Below are positions 60,181-64,000 of a stretch of 64,000 bases of DNA, piece after piece. A model generated the notes under the pieces. The model saw nothing but the letters and a program-made list of their open reading frames with translations, did not search any database and was not told where the DNA came from. The position numbers and the translations under genes are program-made. How positions within the stretch are numbered: position 1 is the first letter of the stretch; each line of letters begins with the position of its first letter. The stretch comes from Nautilus pompilius (taxonomy: Eukaryota; Mollusca; Cephalopoda; Nautilida; Nautilidae), in assembly GCA_018389105.1 (NCBI GenBank), contig JACATO010002186.1, positions 4,478,501 to 4,542,500 on the forward strand, given 5' to 3'.

Positions 60181-62503
60181 GGCTCATTGATACAGAAACA
60201 CTAGGAGAGCCAAGATTTTAAAGTTCTCATTCAAATGGAGTCTCCAGCTGGGAAATACTTTACTTTGGTAGCAGAAAGAAAACAGGTTTACACAAAAATA
60301 AAGATCTTTATTATATATAGTGTCAGTAGCCTGAAGCAGATTTAAATGCTGAAAACACTCAATCACATTTGTCACCATGAGTTAATTGGTCTCAAAATCT
60401 AAACAAACCATCTCTAAAATAATATCCATGCAGAGTTTCGTCAACACAAAAAAATGGGAGTTCATGGAATATTTTCTAAACCATTTTTCCCCCCTATATG
60501 TATGTATGCTGAAAAGTTGAACATTGTCTTACTGTATTTTTTAAAATAAGAACTGAAATATTTAATAACTAAGTTATAATATCACAAAAGCCATTTGGGA
60601 GAGTCAATATTCACTTATCCTCCACAGGTGCAAAAAAAAAAGGTATTTCTTTAGTAAACATTGTGCTGGTGATTGAATTATGTCGTCAAACTCTTGAATG
60701 GAAAGGGTTCATGTAACCATGTGAAATAAATTTTAAAAAACCCTGACAAAACTTACTGAGTGGCTAACTGTCAACACTCGTCACAAACCATCAGGGAAGG
60801 AAAGATGCTGCTAGACTATTCAATTAGTTTAATTTAGAGTCTGTAAGAAATACATTTTTTAAAAACATCTCTCAAGACTGGGTTTATCACTTTCCATGGC
60901 ATATGGTGACTTGAGATTTGTGAAATATCCTGTTACTGATATTCTATATATCTATCTATCTGTTTACACCAAAAGTAGATAGTTCCGATTTTAATGATGA
61001 CATATGAAAGCTTGGCTAATTAATCCATTCCCTTGGGTATGCAATACAAAACTGGCATCCTTAATTTAAGAAAAAAAAAATAATAGGCATAGCAAAAGTT
61101 AGTGTATAGAATCTGAAACAAATTTCTATCCACTGATAATTAAAACATTCCCACACTGTAATGCTATGTAAACTGACACTCATTTGTTGTAGAACTTTAG
61201 CTAAAAACAAAGCACAGGAGAAAAAACAGAAACTAATTTTTAATGTCAACTCAGCACATTGCCCCTCTTCCTCAAAACTGCATGCCAACGTTGACACATA
61301 AGGCATTCAACAAAGAGAATCTGCCCCTTAATGTCAGCACATCACAAATGGAATATTGTCAATTAAAAAAAAAAAAAGAGCTAACTTGTACATATTTAGT
61401 TTGGACTAAAACAGTTTTATTAGCATTGCATAATGAAAATATTTCATTAACTATCAATGGTGAGAAGTGAGTTTGAGATTCCTTAAAAGTCCTTAAATGA
61501 TGATGGGCTGATCATTGGGTGGGGTACTTTTATTTTTGTAGATCTCTTATATGAACCATAAGCATCATCAATATTTTAAGAATACCTGATCTTGCTAATT
61601 CCATTTCACAAACATTCTAGAGATTGTCAAGAAATCCATTGACTACTGGCAGTATCAGGGTCACAGCAGATTCATGTCCAAGTCCGAAAAAGATGGCATG
61701 ATGAGAAAAAGTAGATCAAATGTTTTTTGCAAACAAGCTGCATTCTTCCATCTAATAGCATAACAAAGTCGAAACCATGACTTGGCTAAACCTCTGTTGT
61801 TGGCTTCTTCTTGTTTTGGCTACTTTAAAATAAATTACTAACTGAAATCATTAGCAGCAGAAGCAATAATCAGGCTGGAAACCTCATTGAGAGATATAGC
61901 TTCAGCAATGCTTTCTGTCTTAATTTTGGATACATTGTACTTCATGTGCTAAGCAAAACATAACAGATATATTTGCTTAGAAATGCAATTTTTGTTACCA
62001 ATGATGAAGTGAGAAACATTTAAGTATAGCACAATTTTAATTTTAAAGTGAAGATTTTGTGATGCATTTTTACAGTCTGTCCAAGCATCTCAAATGAATA
62101 AAGTGGTTGTGCAAGCTTTCACAGTTTCTAACATTTCTTTGGGACAATCTAACTCCAGCAATTTTTAAATCCTCTATATTGCTGAAAAGACAAGAATCTT
62201 AATATATAGTCTTATACTTACAAATTTAATTAATTTTTAATGTTTTTTTTTTTTTTAACAGAGTACTGTGCTTTGGTGTTGATGAGACGTCTCAGCATTA
62301 GTCTGGGGCAAAATTATATTTGAGAGAAGACCAGGTCCTCACAAGAAAGTAAATTACGTAAAGTGCTGCCAGCATAGTGAACAAAATCTATTGAAAATCT
62401 TGACTATAATTCTCCATTTCTAGATGTGGCTAAAGTGCCTGTGAAAACTCACATGGCCAGCTGGTGAAGGAGAGCAAGAAGAAAAAATGCTAGGATACTA
62501 TTA
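60181..62503. other. Noncoding flank of the second mariner
   Basis: A (TATC)n-like run at 60944-60962. No exon recognised. The target TA of the mariner is at 62502-62503. Confidence 0.4.
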
Positions 62504-63772
62504 GGTCATTATAAAAGTTTTGTTGGTTTTTATATTGTTAATTTGGGGTTCATTCTTTGCATGCTTGTGAAGGTGCAAGTAGATAAGTTATATTGTTTGG
62601 TAACGTGTGCTTTGCATACATTATGCAAAACCTACCTTTTTAAAAATCATAAAATGAATATTTGTTTCAGGGTTCTGAATGAAGCATAGATAGAAAAGTT
62701 TTTCTTGTCATTTTGCTTCAAGAGTTCAAACCAGGCCACAAAGCGAGTGAGGCGACTCGTAACATTAAGCAAGCATGGGGTGAGGACACAGCAAATGAGT
62801 GCACAGTACAACGATGGTTTGCAAAGTTTTGATCAGGAGATGTTACCCTCAAAGATAAGGAATGTAGCAGACATCCTTCCAGCTGTGATGATGACCGTCT
62901 GAAAGCCTCAGCTGAAGCTGATACAAGAAAAACAGTGTGCGAGAAATTGCTGGAGAGCTTGACGTAAGCACTGCAACTGTGTCCCAACATCTTGATGCAA
63001 TCGGAAAGGTGGAAAGGTTTGACAAGTGGGTGCCTCATGAGTTGAATGAACAACAACAAAAAGGTCAATTGAAGATCGGCTCTTCGCTTGTCAGAAGAAA
63101 TAGAAATAATCCATTTCTTGACTGAATCATTATGTGATAAAAAATGGATCCTTTACGAGGATCGCAAATGATCAGCACAGTGGCTCTATAGAGAAAAGGA
63201 GCCTAACCACATTTCAAAACCCAGCCTCCACCCAAAGGTGATGGTCAGTGTCTGGTGGACTGCAACTTGTGTCATCCACTCCAACTTCTTGCAATCTGGC
63301 AAAACTACCACAGCTGAAAGGTACTGTCGTGAATTAAAAGTTGTTCATCAGAAACTCTCCCAACGACAGCCGGCATTGGAGAATATAAGAAACCCAATCC
63401 CGCTCCACGACAATGCTTGCCCTCATGTTGCAAAAGTGACTCTTCAGAAACTGAACACGTTGGGGTATGAAGTTCTCCCTAACCCAGCCTATTCACCAGA
63501 TCTTTCTACCACAGACTACCACCTTCTCAAACACCTCAACAGCTTCCTCCATATGAAATCCTTCTCCAACCAAGCAGCAATTGAAACTGCCTTCCAACAG
63601 TTTATCGACTCCAGAAATCCAGATTTTTTTTCAAAATGGTATAATGCACTTGTATCTCGTTGGCAGAAGAGTATTGACTGTAATGGAACTTACTTTGATA
63701 AGCTTCACGTTCAGCAACAGTATGCAGTGTCATTGTTGTGGTAAAAAAACTGACTAAACTTTTGTAACAAAT
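62504..63772 (+). mobile_element. Mariner transposon, near full length
   Basis: The left end starts GGTCATTATAAAAGTTTTGT after TA. The right end reads GGTAAAAAAACTGACTAAAC to TTTGTAACAA, complementary to the left end. It is about 1.27 kb, the normal mariner size, and is the longer relative of the copy at 34.9 kb. The last few right-end bases have diverged, so the exact boundary is approximate. Confidence 0.85.
62687..63744 (+). pseudogene. Mariner (DD34D) transposase, broken
   Basis: The N-terminal part reads in two frames: ATRNIKQAWGEDTA and CTVQRWFAKF (about 62755-62830), then REIAGELDVSTATVSQHL (62940-62993), the helix-turn-helix region. A frame change and stops near 63125-63160 destroy the segment holding the first catalytic Asp. 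The rest is one clean frame of 168 codons (63238-63744) with VSVWWTATCVIHSNFL, LHDNACPHVAK carrying the second Asp, and YSPDLSTTDYHLLKHL carrying the third. This matches SETMAR/Hsmar-type mariner transposases. The original start codon near 62687 is lost (ATAGATAGA where the sister copy has ATGGAGAGA). The copy is dead. Confidence 0.88.
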
Positions 63773-64000
63773 TTTCACATTAAGTCAGACCATTTTCCAG
63801 GATAACATGGAGCAGATTCTTAGATTCTTTCCTTTTGGAATTTTAAAAATTAACAAAGAAAAAAAAAAAACAAATTGTAATTAACACAAACTGGAAATTT
63901 TAATATGCACCAAAACAAGTCAATAAAATTGAGAAAAATAACCCAGCATTTCACTTAAGCAAGATGCATTTATATATATTTTTAAAATGTGCTAAAAATC
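63773..64000. other. Noncoding flank
   Basis: AT-rich sequence to the end of the window; nothing recognised. Confidence 0.5.

Noticed and set aside
62718-63068. Minus-strand 116-codon frame
   Set aside because: It is antisense to the mariner transposase N-terminal region.

Overview
The window is nuclear DNA of an animal. It is AT-rich (about one third G+C by eye), strongly CpG-depleted outside a few exons, interrupted by introns, and full of decayed transposons (Ty3/Gypsy, LINE, Tc1, mariner, MULE, hAT, tRNA-type SINEs). No bacterial gene organisation is visible. The species cannot be named from sequence alone. The CpG depletion and a RAD51AP2-like gene fit a vertebrate. A FAM110 gene whose coding region is split by introns, together with a FLYWCH-type MULE, also leaves a large-genome invertebrate such as a mollusc or chelicerate possible.

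Layout. 0.5-4.5 kb: a decayed Ty3/Gypsy retrotransposon with unequal LTRs. 6.0-9.3 kb (+): a three-exon gene ending in a RAD51-binding C-terminal motif, best explained as RAD51AP2-like. 14.3-22.9 kb (-): the 3' part of a FAM110-family gene, convergent with the first gene. Two constitutive-looking coding exons are visible (22.8 kb and 15.6-16.3 kb). A possible alternative last exon lies at 19.2 kb and a probable 3'UTR intron holds a SINE. The N-terminal exon(s) of FAM110 were not found. Between these exons lie an LTR-like repeat cluster (17 kb) and a LINE reverse-transcriptase remnant (19.5-20.3 kb).

23-64 kb has no convincing host coding exon. It may be the upstream intron of the FAM110-like gene or a gene desert. 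It holds a LINE remnant (27.2-27.9 kb), a deleted mariner copy next to a decayed FLYWCH-MULE transposase (34.9-37.2 kb), a hAT remnant (38.6-39.6 kb), a well-preserved but inactive Tc1 element with complete terminal repeats (40.25-41.77 kb), a tRNA-like hairpin (47.9 kb), several SINEs, and a longer mariner copy (62.5-63.77 kb). Several AT-rich blocks dense in homeodomain-type TAAT motifs (26.0, 33.3, 46.2 kb) look like candidate regulatory DNA.

Both host genes are known from their families to act in cell division or genome maintenance: RAD51AP2 in RAD51-dependent meiotic recombination, FAM110 at centrosomes and microtubules. Nothing in the sequence shows that the two genes work together. No undescribed defence or mobile system was convincingly found. 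The most testable novelties are the in-frame alternative terminal exon of FAM110, the RAD51AP2-like stop codon embedded in a consensus splice donor, and the tRNA-like palindrome.
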